A DNA stretch of 64,000 nt from Balamuthia mandrillaris (GCA_031835245.1 JAVKOQ010000142.1:62001-126000); one strand, 5' to 3'. Counted from the stretch's first letter, positions 1 to 10,480 are shown. Notes: generated from the letters alone by a model not told the origin. Program-made: numbers and translations.

Positions 1-528
1 TTTGCAGCTGTTGCCTTATGGACTCTCCTGACAAGTATGTTTGCCATGTCGCCCATCTTATCTCTCTTTCATTTCATTCTTCTGATCAGCAACTCGATTC
101 TGATATAGAATTCATGTATCGGGATGGCAAGCGCATATTCAACTCGATTTTTGCAAATCATATCTTGGTCTTCATTTTCCCCATTTCTTAACGGTTTCTA
201 TTCCTCATTTTCTTCTCTTTTCTTTTTTTTTTCTTCCTCCTTCCTATCTCTTGCGTTCTCTACTTATCAATTACAAACGGTACGAAACAGCATCATCGTT
301 ATTTTATAGATCTACTGTCGATATACGCACCAACAAAGGCCATGTGGGAAGGCGCTCCTAATGTCTTTCATCGTCCTCGTAAAGCGCGTATTGTAAAGGT
401 TAACAAAGACATCCTAGGAGAAGGAGAGCACCGCCGCACCAAACGATGGAGCCGAGCCAGATTCGAAGCCGGAAATCCCCTTCAGTTTGTTTCTCTCTCT
501 CTCCTCTCTCCCCCTCCCACCCTTATTC

Positions 529-570
<42 letters not shown>

Positions 571-707
571 TGTAAACAATATTTCTGAAACTGACTTTTT
601 GATAAAGATGGTGTGACCTGCGCAGCTCACGCAAACAAAAAGTGGACAGCGCCACCGACAAGACGACGTTTGGCATCAAAAGAAATCTGAACTCATTTGT
701 TGACTAG
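1..707 (+). CDS. 3' end of an unknown, possibly membrane, protein
   Basis: Three exons can be joined in frame: 1-34, 310-484 and 608-707 (stop TAG 705-707), with introns GTATGT...TAG and GTTTGT...AAG. The 5' part lies outside the window. The visible C-terminus is about 102 residues. It begins with a hydrophobic run (FAAVALWTLLT), which may be the end of a membrane segment. A basic, soluble-looking tail follows, with Arg/Lys clusters (HRPRKARIVK, HRRTKRWSRAR). I do not recognise the family. The second intron carries a CT microsatellite. The model rests on splice consensus and frame continuity only, so the exact last exon is moderately sure and the function is unknown. Confidence 0.5.
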
Positions 708-871
708 TCAACCTGCGGAATGTTCCACTGACTCGCTTCAAAGTGCATCTTTGCACAACGAGAAACCAACTGTTCCCTCTACCGACGCGTCTCTTACGTA
801 CGAGAGGACCCTAGCGCGTCTCGGACCATCTAGTATTGAACGGATGCTCACGCTGTTTCTTCGTTGTGGGT

Positions 872-2221
872 TTATTTATAAACATCAAAGACAATGGGTG
901 TGTTAGCTACCTTGTACCTATTATTGACTGTTGCAGCATTGAGAAACACAGATGAGCCCCGCTTAGCCATGCCATACCTGCGAAGAGTTAAACATGAGAA
1001 AGAAACGCTTTAAACAAAAAAAAAACTCTTTACCCAGCGTGAATGTGGCCAAAGCAATGAACGGCAGGCTTGATTCGCTTCAAGACCGCTTCGGCGAGCG
1101 GAATGCAACCAGCAGTCATCGGCCCATCCCTGATGCCACGAGGAGGGCCATGCGTTACCAGCACATCCACTGTTGGTGGGATCATTCGCCATCCTTCTGC
1201 GAGAGTTGCTTCGTCATCCAACATGAACGCCCAATCGTGATAGTACGGCACCCTTTTCATGCTTTTATCAACAACAAAGAAGAAGAAAGAGAGGGGGAAA
1301 AGAACAAACCATGGTGAACCAAAGATGTTGATGCCGTTTACTTGATAGAGTTTGTGTTCGAGATATGTACAAACCTCTTCCAATCGCTGTTTGAGTTGAA
1401 TATGATGCTCCACTTTTTGTCGGTGGTAACGCCACCAATGATGTTCATAGAACACTGTGTCCATCATTACATCATGATTCCCTTTTCGTTTATCATTGTT
1501 ATGAGAAAGAGAGAGAGAGAGAGAGAGAGAAGAGAGAGAGAGGAGAGAAGAGAGAGAAGAGAGAGAGAGAGAGAGCAGGGAGTTTACCAGCAATGACAAT
1601 CTTGTGAGCAAATGGCAGCTCGGCAATCCATTCAGTAAAGTCGAGCAGCTCCTCTTCTTTGCAGCTTAAACTGAAGTCACCACCTTTAAACAGAAAGTTA
1701 TTCTCGCAACCGTACAAATGCAGAGGAAAAGGAAAGGTACAATGAATAAGAACGTCAGCTTCAGGCAGGTCGAGCTGTCTATGTTTGCTGTGCGTGTCTG
1801 ATATGCAAACGAAGCGAGTGGCGCCTTCTTCTTTCGGTGGAATGCCTTTCTTCTTCCTTTGTTTCACAGTTCCAATATTATACACTTGAACCTTTCCTCT
1901 TCTCTCCCCTTCTTGTTCCTCGTTTTCTTCTTCTTCTCGGCAAGAAGAAGATGACAAAGAAGAAGCAAAAGGGTTTGGTGGACGGAATGGTGGGCTGCTT
2001 TCTTCTTCTGAAAGCTCAAACGAACCGGAACATATCGGACAAGCTTCTTTCTTTTCTTCTTCGGAGGTGACTGGAAGGAAAAGGTGCCAACGGCAAGCTT
2101 TGCACCGCCATAAGGGAGTCTTTGTGGATCCGTTCTTGGTATTTGTTGTTTTGCCCTTCAGTGGGCGACAAACGGCTTCGTTCTCCGTTGGCAGTTCCTC
2201 TTCTGCTGCTGTGTTCTGCAT
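872..2221 (-). CDS. Calcineurin-like metallophosphoesterase with N-terminal zinc ribbon
   Basis: Five exons on the minus strand: 2221-1741, 1683-1588, 1481-1310, 1252-1034, 977-872; 357 residues. The second half is a metallophosphoesterase of the MPPED1/2 (239AB) group. It shows SDTH (141-144), HCGD with the metal Asp near 163, GNHD, THGPP and GHIHAG, all in order and spaced as in the family. All four introns fall inside this domain and every junction keeps frame. Residues 40-64 hold two CxxC pairs (C40/C43, C61/C64), which look like a small zinc ribbon not typical of MPPED proteins. An acidic, Ser-rich linker joins the two. Expected activity is a metal-dependent phosphodiesterase; the substrate is unknown. 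Intron 2 holds a GA microsatellite (CT on the coding strand). Confidence 0.88.
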
Positions 2222-2543
2222 TTTTCTGTCTATTCTTAAATTCTTTCTTTTGGTGTTATTTCTATGATTGAAAGTCGTTTTTTCTTTCGGTTAGTTGGCT
2301 CTTCTTTACATAACGCAGAGACAAGGAAAGAAAAAACGACACTGTTTTCCTGCGTTAAAAGTCAATGTTTAGTGAGATAGTGAGAAAACAATTCTCGTTT
2401 CCTTCTCGCTTTGTAATGCTTTAAGATTATTTACGATAATTATTTATAACCTCTTATTTATCGTGAACCTTCAAAAATATCATCAATCATCGTTAAATTG
2501 TGATAATATTGACAAACTTTTAAAATATAATGGAAACAATAGA

Positions 2544-2599
<56 letters not shown>

Positions 2600-2611
2600 G
2601 CAAGTTCGTGT
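2222..2611. other. Intergenic region, 390 bp
   Basis: This lies between the start of the phosphoesterase gene and the stop of the FHA-PH gene, both on the minus strand. It should hold the phosphoesterase promoter and the FHA-PH 3' UTR. It is AT-rich and contains a perfect CT array at about 2550-2597. I see no coding exon. Confidence 0.6.
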
Positions 2612-4803
2612 TTATCCGTTCCATGTGGCTTCGTTGCGATGCGGGTAGCGTTGGTTGTATGTGGAAGGTCTTCTCGACGGGGACGACGACGACAACGTCG
2701 TCGACCTCGAAGCAGTGAATGTGCTTCGATAAGAAGAGGTGGAAGAGGAGGAGTACGTATCGTCCTCATGGTGGTCGTGGCTTCGGCTTCCTCTTCGACT
2801 GCTGTTCCGAGTGTAAACCCCTTCGCGCAAGTTGCGCAGAGCGAGAGCAAAGGCGTGGCTCCATTCGTTGCGAAGGCTCTCGGAGGAGGCCCTCATCTCG
2901 TAGGTTCGATTCTTGGTTTTGATGGTGAAAATGTTGGGCTTATCCGAGTCTGTTACTTTGATGATGTCTCGAATATCTAGCTTTCCTAATGGTTCTTTAC
3001 TCTGTTTTGTTTTTTTGTTAAGTTAGCGAAAGCGAAAAGAAACAAGAAGCCAAAGAAAAGAAAATAGAACAGCGAACAAAAGAAAGGAAGAGATGAAACA
3101 TTATTCAGAATTGCAGAAGTTCAGCAGAGATATTCTCAGAAAAAGAAAGTAATGTGATGAAAGCGGTCATCATGGTGTTATTCATCCCCCAATGTGAAGA
3201 ATGAAAAATAAGAGAAAAAGAAGAAAATGGAGAAATAGAAAGGAGGCGATAACGCACTTTGGATGTCTTATAATAGTACAGTTTTGGAAAGGCAGAACGG
3301 CACTTGAGGCGAAGCACACAATATCGTTTCTGCCAACTCTTGTGGAAGGCGGGACTGCGTTTGCACAATTCGCCTTCGATCAACGGAGTTCGCCAATCCA
3401 ACACTAAACGTCTCTCTCCTAATCTCAGCTTTACTCCTGTTGTTCATTTAAACATTGTTCATCACATGTTTGAAAACACAAACAAACAGAGCAAAAAGAA
3501 AAGTTTAACCTTTCGTGAGTTGAGTACTGTCGGTTATTCGTTGCCTTCCAACAAATGTGCCGTGAGTAGAGTTACGATCAGAGATCCATAGTTTGCCGTT
3601 TTCTATGAGTATAGCACAATGTTGTCTCGACATTGTGGCTTCATTCATTGTTATTGTTGTATGTGCTCTCCCTAATAACATTCATGTTTTTTTAAGCAAT
3701 GGATAATAAGGAATGACATGTAAGATAGCATACCGATCGTGTTCAGGCCTTCCTGAAGATAATACTTCTTTAACGTGAATCTACAAATCAAGAATGGGTC
3801 GTCAAAAGGTCCTAATGTATCCAATCCAACATTCTCAACAGGCGGCATCTCCTTGTATATTCCTTTTCTTCTTCCCGAAGATGAATGTGATGACATTCTC
3901 GGCGTTTTTCTTGCTGACTTTGACAATGAAGCCATTCTTCTTCTTCCGTTGTTATTGTTGTTGCTGTCGTTGTTTCTGATGGATTGCATATCAACGGATG
4001 ACAGTGTTTTGGAACGTCTTTTGTCTTCCACTTGGTTTTCTTGTTCGTCGTTAGAAGAACAGTTACGAAGTTGTTCGAGAAGCCATTCTGAATCGGCCGT
4101 TTTCTTCAACACGTTTTGTGAGACACTTTTTCTTAACTTGAACTTATATCTTGCGTCATCATCACTGTCATCTTCCTCGTCTGCTTTTCTCACTTCCTCT
4201 TCACCGGCTTGTGCATCATCGCTACAAACATTTTTACGAACGTTGTTCAGATCAAGTTGCAGAGGATCAAAAGAAGCAGAAGAAGGCTTTGTTGATACCG
4301 TCGCTGAAGTTGCTCGGTCGGCCACTAGCTTCTCTTCTTCTTTTTCTTTCTCTTTTCCTTTCTCTTCTTTCTTCTTTTCGTCTTCGTTATTTATTGCTGC
4401 TTTGTCCTTTTGTTCGATCCTGTTTGAAGCCTTAACGTCGCCAGTTTGAAGCGTATGACTGCGTTGTTTTTGTTTGGCTTGTTCGTTCCGTTCTCGTTTG
4501 ACTCGTTCGGCGCGAAGAAGGAGATCAGTTCCGAGTTCAGCCTGGTTGGATCGAGGTGTGCCCACTTGCCATTGATCATCACAATTGTTTTTGTCCTCGT
4601 CGTTTTCTTCTTCTGTTTGAACGTCGTTTGCCTCTTCTGTTACGATTGCGACTAAAAGAAAAAAAACTGATTCTGAGTTCAAAAACTCAAAAAAAAGATA
4701 GTTATGTCAAAAAGGGAGAAGGATTTTAAAAACCTTTCTTTGCGCCATTGGAACGAGGTGAAGAAGGACGATACGCTAAAGGTTGGTCTTCTTGTTGTTG
4801 CAT
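2612..4803 (-). CDS. FHA-PH domain protein
   Basis: Five exons: 4803-4734, 4651-3734, 3671-3510, 3436-3258, 3001-2612; 572 residues. A long, charged, low-complexity N-terminus (about 1-290, rich in E, K, D, S) precedes an FHA domain at roughly 300-400. It shows the expected phosphothreonine-binding signature: GRAH near 330, SRQH near 344-347, then SDRNSTHGTFV and LRLGERRLVL. A PH domain follows at about 410-510 (EGELCKRS, WQKRYCVL, LYYYKTSK, then a helix with SLRNEWSHAF). The tail is Ser/Arg/Tyr-rich. FHA domains bind phosphothreonine and PH domains often bind phosphoinositides, so a membrane-associated signalling adaptor is likely. There is no catalytic domain. Both domains are split by introns and appear only after splicing. 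Confidence 0.88.
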
Positions 4804-5145
4804 CTCCGTTGACGTTGTTGTAATGCTCTGTTCGTCTTTTCTTTCTTTTGCTATTATTTAGATATCATGATTAATTTAGCTTAATTAAAAAAAGTTGAAT
4901 AAACGTGAAAGTGGAGGAAACGGGATAGTTGTTTATTTTCTATGCTCTGCTGGTGTTGTTGTAATGCTCTGTTCGTCAACTTTGTGCACCCCTTTATGCG
5001 CCTATTTACAAAACTAAAAGAAAGAATTTTTAAGAAAAAAAAGGAGACACAACAAGAAAGAAAGAAAGACAAACACGGAGCAGCAAAAAAAAAGCAATAC
5101 ATCAATAGAAAGTAACCTCTATTATGTTTGTTGTTTTGACACGAT
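4804..5145. other. Intergenic region, 342 bp
   Basis: This is between the FHA-PH start codon and the stop of the chorismate mutase-prephenate dehydratase gene. It is AT-rich with A- and T-runs. A short repeated phrase (GTAATGCTCTGTTCGTC) occurs at about 4821 and 4961. No gene is visible. Confidence 0.5.
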
Positions 5146-7769
5146 TCATATCCATGCTTCAGGAAACGATCCAAAAATGGTTTGAAAGGTGGTGAACTGC
5201 TGCAACTCCTCCAAAGCGCTCTTGATATGCTCGTCCTCCACATGTCCATCCAACTCCACCAAAAAGTTATAGCTCCAACTTTGGCTCTTGTCAGGATGAC
5301 TTTCGATGGCTGAAAGGTTGATGTTATGAGAGGTGAACAAGGAGAGAACATTGGAGAGCGAGCCCGTCTCGTGCCGCACGCCGAACGTCATCAGCGTCTT
5401 GTCGCGCCCAGAGGGGCTGCCAAAATGTTTGCCTAGCACCACAAATCTTGTTGTGTTGTTTTCTGTTGTGTGTATGTTTGTCAACAACGGAAAAAACGAA
5501 GAGAATAGGAAGCAGAGAGAAGGAAGGAAGAGTGCCATTGTCTTGGATGTCTTTGGAGATTATTTTGAGATTGGGATATTCTCGCACACACAACTGGCTA
5601 GCAATGGCTGCACAGGACAGTTCTTCTTCAGTGGTGGCGTTACATATAAGCTCGGCTGCTTTGGAAGTGCTTGTTGTCTCCAACAATTCCACCTAGGATT
5701 GTTTTTGTTAGGAAGAATGGAGGCAATGAGAGAGAGAGAGGGGGGGGGAAGAGGAGAGAGAGAGGGAGACAGAGAGACAGAGACAGAGAAGAGACCCAGA
5801 GACAGAGACAGAGACAGAGACAGAGACAGAGACAGAGACAGAGACAGAGAGAGACAGAGACAGAGACAGAGACAGAGACAGAGAGACAGAGACAGAGACA
5901 GAGACAGAGACAGAGAGACAGAGACAGAGACAGAGACAGAGACAGAGACAGAGACAGAGACAGAGACAGAGACAGAGACAGAGACAGAGACAGAGACAGA
6001 GACAGAGACAGAGACAGAGACAGGATAAGGAACAAGAGAAACATACATCCGGATAGTTAATCCTGAGCCACTGTTTGCATTGGTCTAGGGCTTGGGGATG
6101 GCTAAATATTTTCTTGACAGGCCGATCTCCGCTGTCCTTATGGCGAATTAGACTGTGCGCTATCTTCAAATAGGTTTCTCCACAAACTTTTACATTTGCA
6201 GCACTGAACCAACGATATTTTGTGGTAAGAAAAGCAGAAGGAGAAGAACAAAGAAAACAAGAAGAAGAAGAAGAAGAAGAAGAAGAAGAAGAAGAAGAAG
6301 AAGAAGAAGAAGAAGAACAAGAAGAAGAACAAGAAGAAGAAGAAGAAAACAAGAAGAAGAAGAAGAAGAAGAAGAAGAAGAACAAGAACAAGAAGAAGAA
6401 GAAGAAGAAGAAGAAGAAGAAGAACAAGAAGAAGACGAAGAAGAAGAAGAAGAAGAAAGAATGCACATGAAGATTAAAAAGGAGAAGAAGAACAATCTCG
6501 TAAGTGAGGGAGTACCTTTCGAAAAAGATGTTAAGAGTCTGAGCAACACGACCAGTTGTGGAGTTCTCGACCGGAACGATTCCATAGTGAGTCTTATTAG
6601 AGAGAACAGCTTCAAAGACTGCATTGAAGCTTGGGAATCCCACATACTTGACGTTGGTCGTGCCAAAGTACTTTTGAGCAGCTCCGTGCGAATAGCTTGC
6701 TGCTGGTGCCAAATAAGCAACTCTGTTGTACGCTTTAGTTAGAATGGACAATAGAAACGACGCGTAAAGATAAACGAACCTGAGATTGTTCACGCGTTGC
6801 AAGAGGTAGGCAAGTTGCACTTCCTTGGTCAACGGGATCAAAAAGTCTCTGTATATCTGCACGATAGCATCTGGGTCCACCTTATAGTTTGTGTCTCTAG
6901 GGCTTCTCTCTCCGGAAGGGCCAGCGATGAACCGCTCCTCATCCTCAATGTCCCTTCCGTAGGCCAAGGACTTGGCCCTCACTCTTTGCAACACCTTCTC
7001 CTCCACCTCTTTGTTGGTGAGGAGATCCATAATACCTTCCGCGTCGTTCTTCTCGATGAGGCGAGTGTAGAGCTCTCTCTGGTGGTGGAACTTGGCCTCG
7101 GCCACGAACTTACCGTAGTGGATCCGTTTGGAGAGGGCTTGCAGCGCGTTGATATCGCAGAGAGCAGAGGAGCCGTATTCCGTGTGGTCGTTTTTGACTC
7201 GTGGACAGATCAATGGCACCATTTTCTCGACGTACACTCTCATCACCTAATTGTTTATTCGGTGTTGTTTTGTAAGTTATTCATGAGAAGAAGGAGAGGA
7301 CAATGAGCGAAGATGACAACGTGGGAGTGAGAGAGTGAGAGAGTGGAGAGTGAGAGAGGAAGAGTGAGAATGAGAGAATGAGAGAGTGAGAGAGTGAAGA
7401 GCAAACCTTTGGGTTAATGTTGATCTGGTTGGGCTGAATAGCGGCGTTGTAGTTGAGCAGCGGGAGCACAGGCGAGCGCAGCTCCTCAGGGAAGAAGGCG
7501 TGCTCATCGGGGGAGGTGTAGCGCCTCATCATGCTCTGCACCTTCTCCGTCTCGCAGAGGAAGAACTCCAGGAAGCTCTTCCCTCCCAACGTGCTGGTGG
7601 TCTCCAGCCCTCCCTCCTCGTAGATGATGGGGTTGCGGTGGAACTGCGCCCTCTCTATCAGGGCGAAGATGATGGTCTCCTCCTGGCGGATCAGCTGGGA
7701 GCGCAGGTCCTCCAGCTTGAGAGGCTCTGTTTTGTCCCAGTAGGACTGCAGTTCTTCCATGTTTTGCAT
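5146..7769 (-). CDS. Chorismate mutase-prephenate dehydratase fusion with ACT domain
   Basis: Six exons: 7769-7407, 7246-6780, 6722-6516, 6203-6047, 5692-5536, 5462-5146; 555 residues. Residues 1 to about 272 match the whole yeast Aro7-type chorismate mutase, not the short bacterial PheA one (LRSQLIRQEETIIFALIER, SPDEHAFFPEEL, SKRIHYGKFVAEAKF, LTKEVQLAYLLQRV). Prephenate dehydratase starts near 278 (VAYLAPAASYSHGAA). It has PVENSTTGRV and the catalytic TRF at about 455-457. The ACT domain follows (HETGSLSNVLSLF, AIESHP). The enzyme should convert chorismate to prephenate and then phenylpyruvate, the committed route to phenylalanine; the ACT domain is the usual Phe sensor. Introns 3 and 4 are packed with GAA and GAGACA repeats. 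Intron 5 appears to start with GC. Confidence 0.93.
5728..6022. repeat. GAGACA hexamer array inside an intron
   Basis: About 300 bp of GACAGA/GAGAGACAGA units occupy nearly all of intron 4 (6046-5693) of the chorismate mutase-prephenate dehydratase gene. On the coding strand this reads TCTGTC. Long Ser/Leu/Cys or Arg/Asp/Glu reading frames across it are repeat artefacts. Confidence 0.95.
6258..6457. repeat. GAA/AAC-rich trinucleotide array inside an intron
   Basis: About 200 bp of GAA units, interrupted by GAACAA, lie in intron 3 (6515-6204) of the chorismate mutase-prephenate dehydratase gene. On the coding strand they read TTC with TTG interruptions. Confidence 0.95.
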
Positions 7770-8153
7770 GGCTGATTCTTTTTTTTTTAAATGGTTCGTG
7801 CGTAACGTTAGGGATGGTAGTAGAGTGTAGTTAAGGTTGTTGTTGTTGTTGGGGAAGTGCGCAGCAACCGCAAGAAAACAAAAACGCTTCTCTCTCTCTC
7901 TCTCTTTCGTTCTTTCTCCAGTTGTTGTTTTCCTTTTCTGTTTAGTTTTTCTCATAGTTTCGTGCAGCCATCGTGCACCATTTGTTCAGCCCTTCCTGCA
8001 AGGTGGACCATTCCTGCACAAAATATGCACTATTGCTACAGCTATTGTGCAGCTTTGCTTCTTGCGTGCAGCTGTTGTGCACTTATTGCTGACCAATCTC
8101 ATGCCCAGCCAAACAAAAAAAAACAAATAACCCACGGAGCACAAGAGAGAGAA
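7770..8153. other. Divergent intergenic region, 384 bp, with TGCA-centred repeats
   Basis: This separates the chorismate mutase-prephenate dehydratase gene (-) from the small plus-strand gene at 8154, so it should hold both promoters. Between about 7963 and 8078 the words TGTGCAGC, TGTGCACC, TGCACAA and ATGCACT recur every 10-25 bp. A plus-strand frame from an ATG at about 8022 looks like a signal peptide and runs into the next gene. I judge it a leader rather than coding. Confidence 0.4.
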
Positions 8154-8471
8154 ATGGAGAAGCGGTGGGTGGGGTACTATATCAAAGGGACCTTCAAGGC
8201 GAGCATGACGCTGAACCTGGTGTGGCACGACCAAGAGAAGAGAATAAGCGGGCTCGGACAGGACGTGGCCGGCCAATACTCCTGGTCGGGCTGCTTCGAC
8301 CGAAAGGGCAACGTTACCATGGCCAAGACTTACACCAACGGCACCGCCGTCCATTTCACCGGAAAGCTGAAAGGAAAGGAGATGAAGGGCTCTTGGAACA
8401 TTGGCAACTTCTATTGCGGAACCTTTTATATTTGTCAAGCCAAAGCAAAGCCTCGTAGCCTTATCGCATGA
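8154..8471 (+). CDS. Small hypothetical protein, probably beta-rich
   Basis: Single exon, 105 residues. I chose the ATG at 8154 because it opens the evenly amphipathic part (MEKRWVGYYIKGTF). An in-frame ATG upstream at about 8022 would add a Cys/Leu-rich stretch resembling a secretion signal (ALLLACSCCALIA) and cannot be excluded. The body alternates hydrophobic and polar residues with many Gly and aromatics (WSGCFDRKGNVTMAKTY, GKLKGKEMKGSWNIGNFYCG). That suggests a small antiparallel beta-sheet or barrel. I do not recognise the family. GC content and codon use fit a real gene, clearly higher than the flanks. Confidence 0.65.
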   Translation: MEKRWVGYYIKGTFKASMTLNLVWHDQEKRISGLGQDVAGQYSWSGCFDRKGNVTMAKTYTNGTAVHFTGKLKGKEMKGSWNIGNFYCGTFYICQAKAKPRSLIA

Positions 8472-8822
8472 AGAAACATCGATTATTTTTTTTTCCGTTT
8501 TGAAAGCGTTACCATGCTTTCATTCATCTTTCTATTTGTTGTAACAATAACACGTTATTCCTGTTTCATTCTCTTCAGCATTTTTTGTCTTCATTCCTTG
8601 CTTCTTCTTTCGCATTTTCTTCCCCTTGGAGAACTCCACCCCCACAAGAACTGGTTGGCTTAGAAAAATCAAAAATTGAAAATTTCGTGTCGTCATGGAT
8701 AATTTTTCGTGTCGTCACGGTGAAAATTCACGTCGTCACGAGAAATGGTATCGACTTGTGTTTTTTTTTTGGGTGGAAAGAAAAAGAGAGCACAACAAAG
8801 AAGAAGAAAAGAAACCTCAGCA
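8472..8822. other. Intergenic region, 351 bp, with motif cluster
   Basis: This lies between two plus-strand genes. It holds three phased copies of the TCGTGTCGTCACGG motif (separate entry) about 80-140 bp before the next start codon. Otherwise it is T-rich without coding potential. Confidence 0.6.
8683..8742. promoter_or_regulatory. Three phased TCGTGTCGTCAYGG motifs
   Basis: Copies TTTCGTGTCGTCATGG (from 8683), TTTCGTGTCGTCACGG (from 8705) and TTCACGTCGTCACGAG (from 8727) are spaced exactly 22 bp. They end about 80 bp upstream of the start codon at 8823. The spacing of about two helical turns suggests binding of a repeated or cooperative factor. Function is inferred from position and recurrence only. 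Confidence 0.5.
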
Positions 8823-9586
8823 ATGAGCGGAGAAGCCAAAGCCACAGACTTTCAGGGCGGCCTGCAACCGCCGTACCAAGGCCTGCAACCACCCCAACAG
8901 GGCTACGGCGGCGCCTACCAACAGCCACCCCCGCAGGGAGGCTACCCGGCCACCGCCTACCAGCAAGCCCCGCCCGCCTATGGCGGGGACATCATGTACC
9001 AACAACCGCCGCAGCAGCACGGTTTTCATGGACCTCCCCCTCTGGTCTCTCATTCTGCGTACGTTCAATTACTTTTTTTTTGGAGTTGTTGTTCCTTGCT
9101 GCATGGTTCTCTTATTTTTTTAATATGTAACAAAACCAACTCCTTACCACAAAGTTGGTCTTGTTTATGTTTTGTCTTATGTGCCTTTTTTCTTCTTCTT
9201 CTGCTTTGAAGCTGCTTTGAAACTGACTTGTATTTTTTTTCTCGTCTCTCCTTCTCTGGTGGCGGTTCTCTCCCGCTGCTTTCCCGTTCTCCCGCTTCTC
9301 TGCTGCTCTTTCCCTCTCATACTCTCTTTCCCTGTTTCTCTCTCCAACCAGGGTCATTTACGATGACTCCTTCTACGCGGCAAGGCTGAGGAGACGAGGC
9401 CTCACCCAAATCATCATTGGCATATGCTTCATTGCCCTGGGCATCGCCATCTCCGTGGCCCTGTCGCTGGCCCTCCCTGGTTGGGTGTACGTGCTTTGGG
9501 GTTTGCCCCTCGCGGGTACGATCATTCTGATCGTTGGCATCATCAACTTGGTCCGGGCCAACAGACTTCGTCAAAGCATCATGTGA
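8823..9586 (+). CDS. Two-TM protein with Pro/Gln/Gly-rich N-terminus
   Basis: Two exons, 8823-9058 and 9352-9586, joined in frame (GC|G); 156 residues. The first about 78 residues are a disordered PQGY-rich segment with repeated PPQ/QQP and YQQ words, like tails that condense or bind WW/SH3 domains. The second exon encodes a short charged stretch (YAARLRRRG). Two predicted membrane helices follow (near IIIGICFIALGIAISVALSL and GLPLAGTIILIVGIINLV), then a short basic end. There is no signal peptide, so the Pro-rich tail is probably cytosolic. The architecture resembles many small tail-bearing membrane proteins of protists, but I assign no family. The three motif copies just upstream mark a candidate promoter. 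Confidence 0.78.
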
Positions 9587-9737
9587 GAGACCTGCTCACC
9601 ACCATAAAGTAACCTCATCCTCAACTGTAAGAATGCCATGTGTGCGGAAAGAGAAGGCTCCGGTCTTGTTGTCTTTCCTTGTTGTTGGTTTCGTCTCATC
9701 GTTCTATTTAAATATTTTTTTAAGCTTTGCTTTCTCT

Positions 9738-10480
9738 TCATGTTTGCTTCTCTTGCTCTTCCTCTCCATCTCCATCTTCCTCTTCACCTTCATCGTCATC
9801 ATAGCGGCCATCATAATCGGCGTCTTCATCTTCTTGCAGTGGTGCTTGCAGCTCTGTCATGTCAAGGCCACTGCCGCGATAGACTTCCTCTCTATTGAAG
9901 ACAAACTCTCCTTCATCCTCTTTTTTTGCAACAGTAAAAGAAATGTTAGAAGAAAGAGGAGGAGAGAAGAGGAAATCTGCGAGAGAGACCTTCAACTTGA
10001 TCAGGGTTAAGTGCAGCACAACTGCAAAAGGCGTCATACACACTGGAGACTGGATGGTCAACAGGAAAGAAGATTAGTGATTCGTTTTTCACTCCAAAAA
10101 ACACCACAAAATCAAGTAGTGCTACTACGTTTTTCTTCTGGCACTACAAATCGAGCCTCATCGGTGATAGTTTCCTCTTCATCTTCCCCTTGCTGGCTAG
10201 AGTCCAGCTGGCAGTATATACAAGGGTAAGGAAAGGCCGAGGAGTCCCTCGAGATGGCGTGCAGGAGGATGTAGTAAAAGTCCATGGAGTAGCCCTTGCT
10301 CTCATCCTCAGCGGAGAGCCAGATGACGTGCTTGGTGGTCACGTAGAGCGTGCCCTCCCCTTCCTTTGTCTCTCCGAGATAGAGCGTAGCGTGTGGCTGC
10401 ACGAGACGGACCTCCTCGTCCTCCTCCGGAAGCACCGGCGTGCCATCGCTGCGCCGTTCTTGTGCCGCTATCAACGGCAT
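9738..10480 (-). CDS. CLNS1A: ICln (pICln) methylosome / snRNP assembly chaperone
   Basis: Three exons: 10480-10129, 10049-9990, 9919-9738; 197 residues. The fold is the ICln PH-like domain: GTLYVTTKHVIWLS, GYSMDFYYILLHAISRD, then the acidic loop and EARFVVPEEK. The short middle exon gives AFCSCAALNPDQVE, matching the family's C-terminal helix. The acidic tail ends in runs of Glu, Asp and Gly, as in animal ICln. ICln works with PRMT5 to hold Sm proteins before the SMN complex loads them on snRNAs. The intron-rich genes around it fit a strong need for splicing, but no special link is visible. Its start lies 343 bp from the TAPT1 stop, and both are on the minus strand. Confidence 0.9.

Noticed and set aside
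5560-6060. Several long Ser/Leu/Cys or Arg/Asp/Glu open frames on both strands
   Set aside because: They are translations of the GAGACA repeat inside a spliced intron of the chorismate mutase-prephenate dehydratase gene.
6155-6742. Arg/Glu/Lys-rich plus-strand frame
   Set aside because: It is produced by the intronic GAA array plus antisense of prephenate dehydratase exons.
7963-8153. Signal-peptide-like extension upstream of the small gene at 8154
   Set aside because: It is built from the repeated TGTGCAG words and is rich in Cys. The better-composed start is at 8154. Kept as an alternative only.
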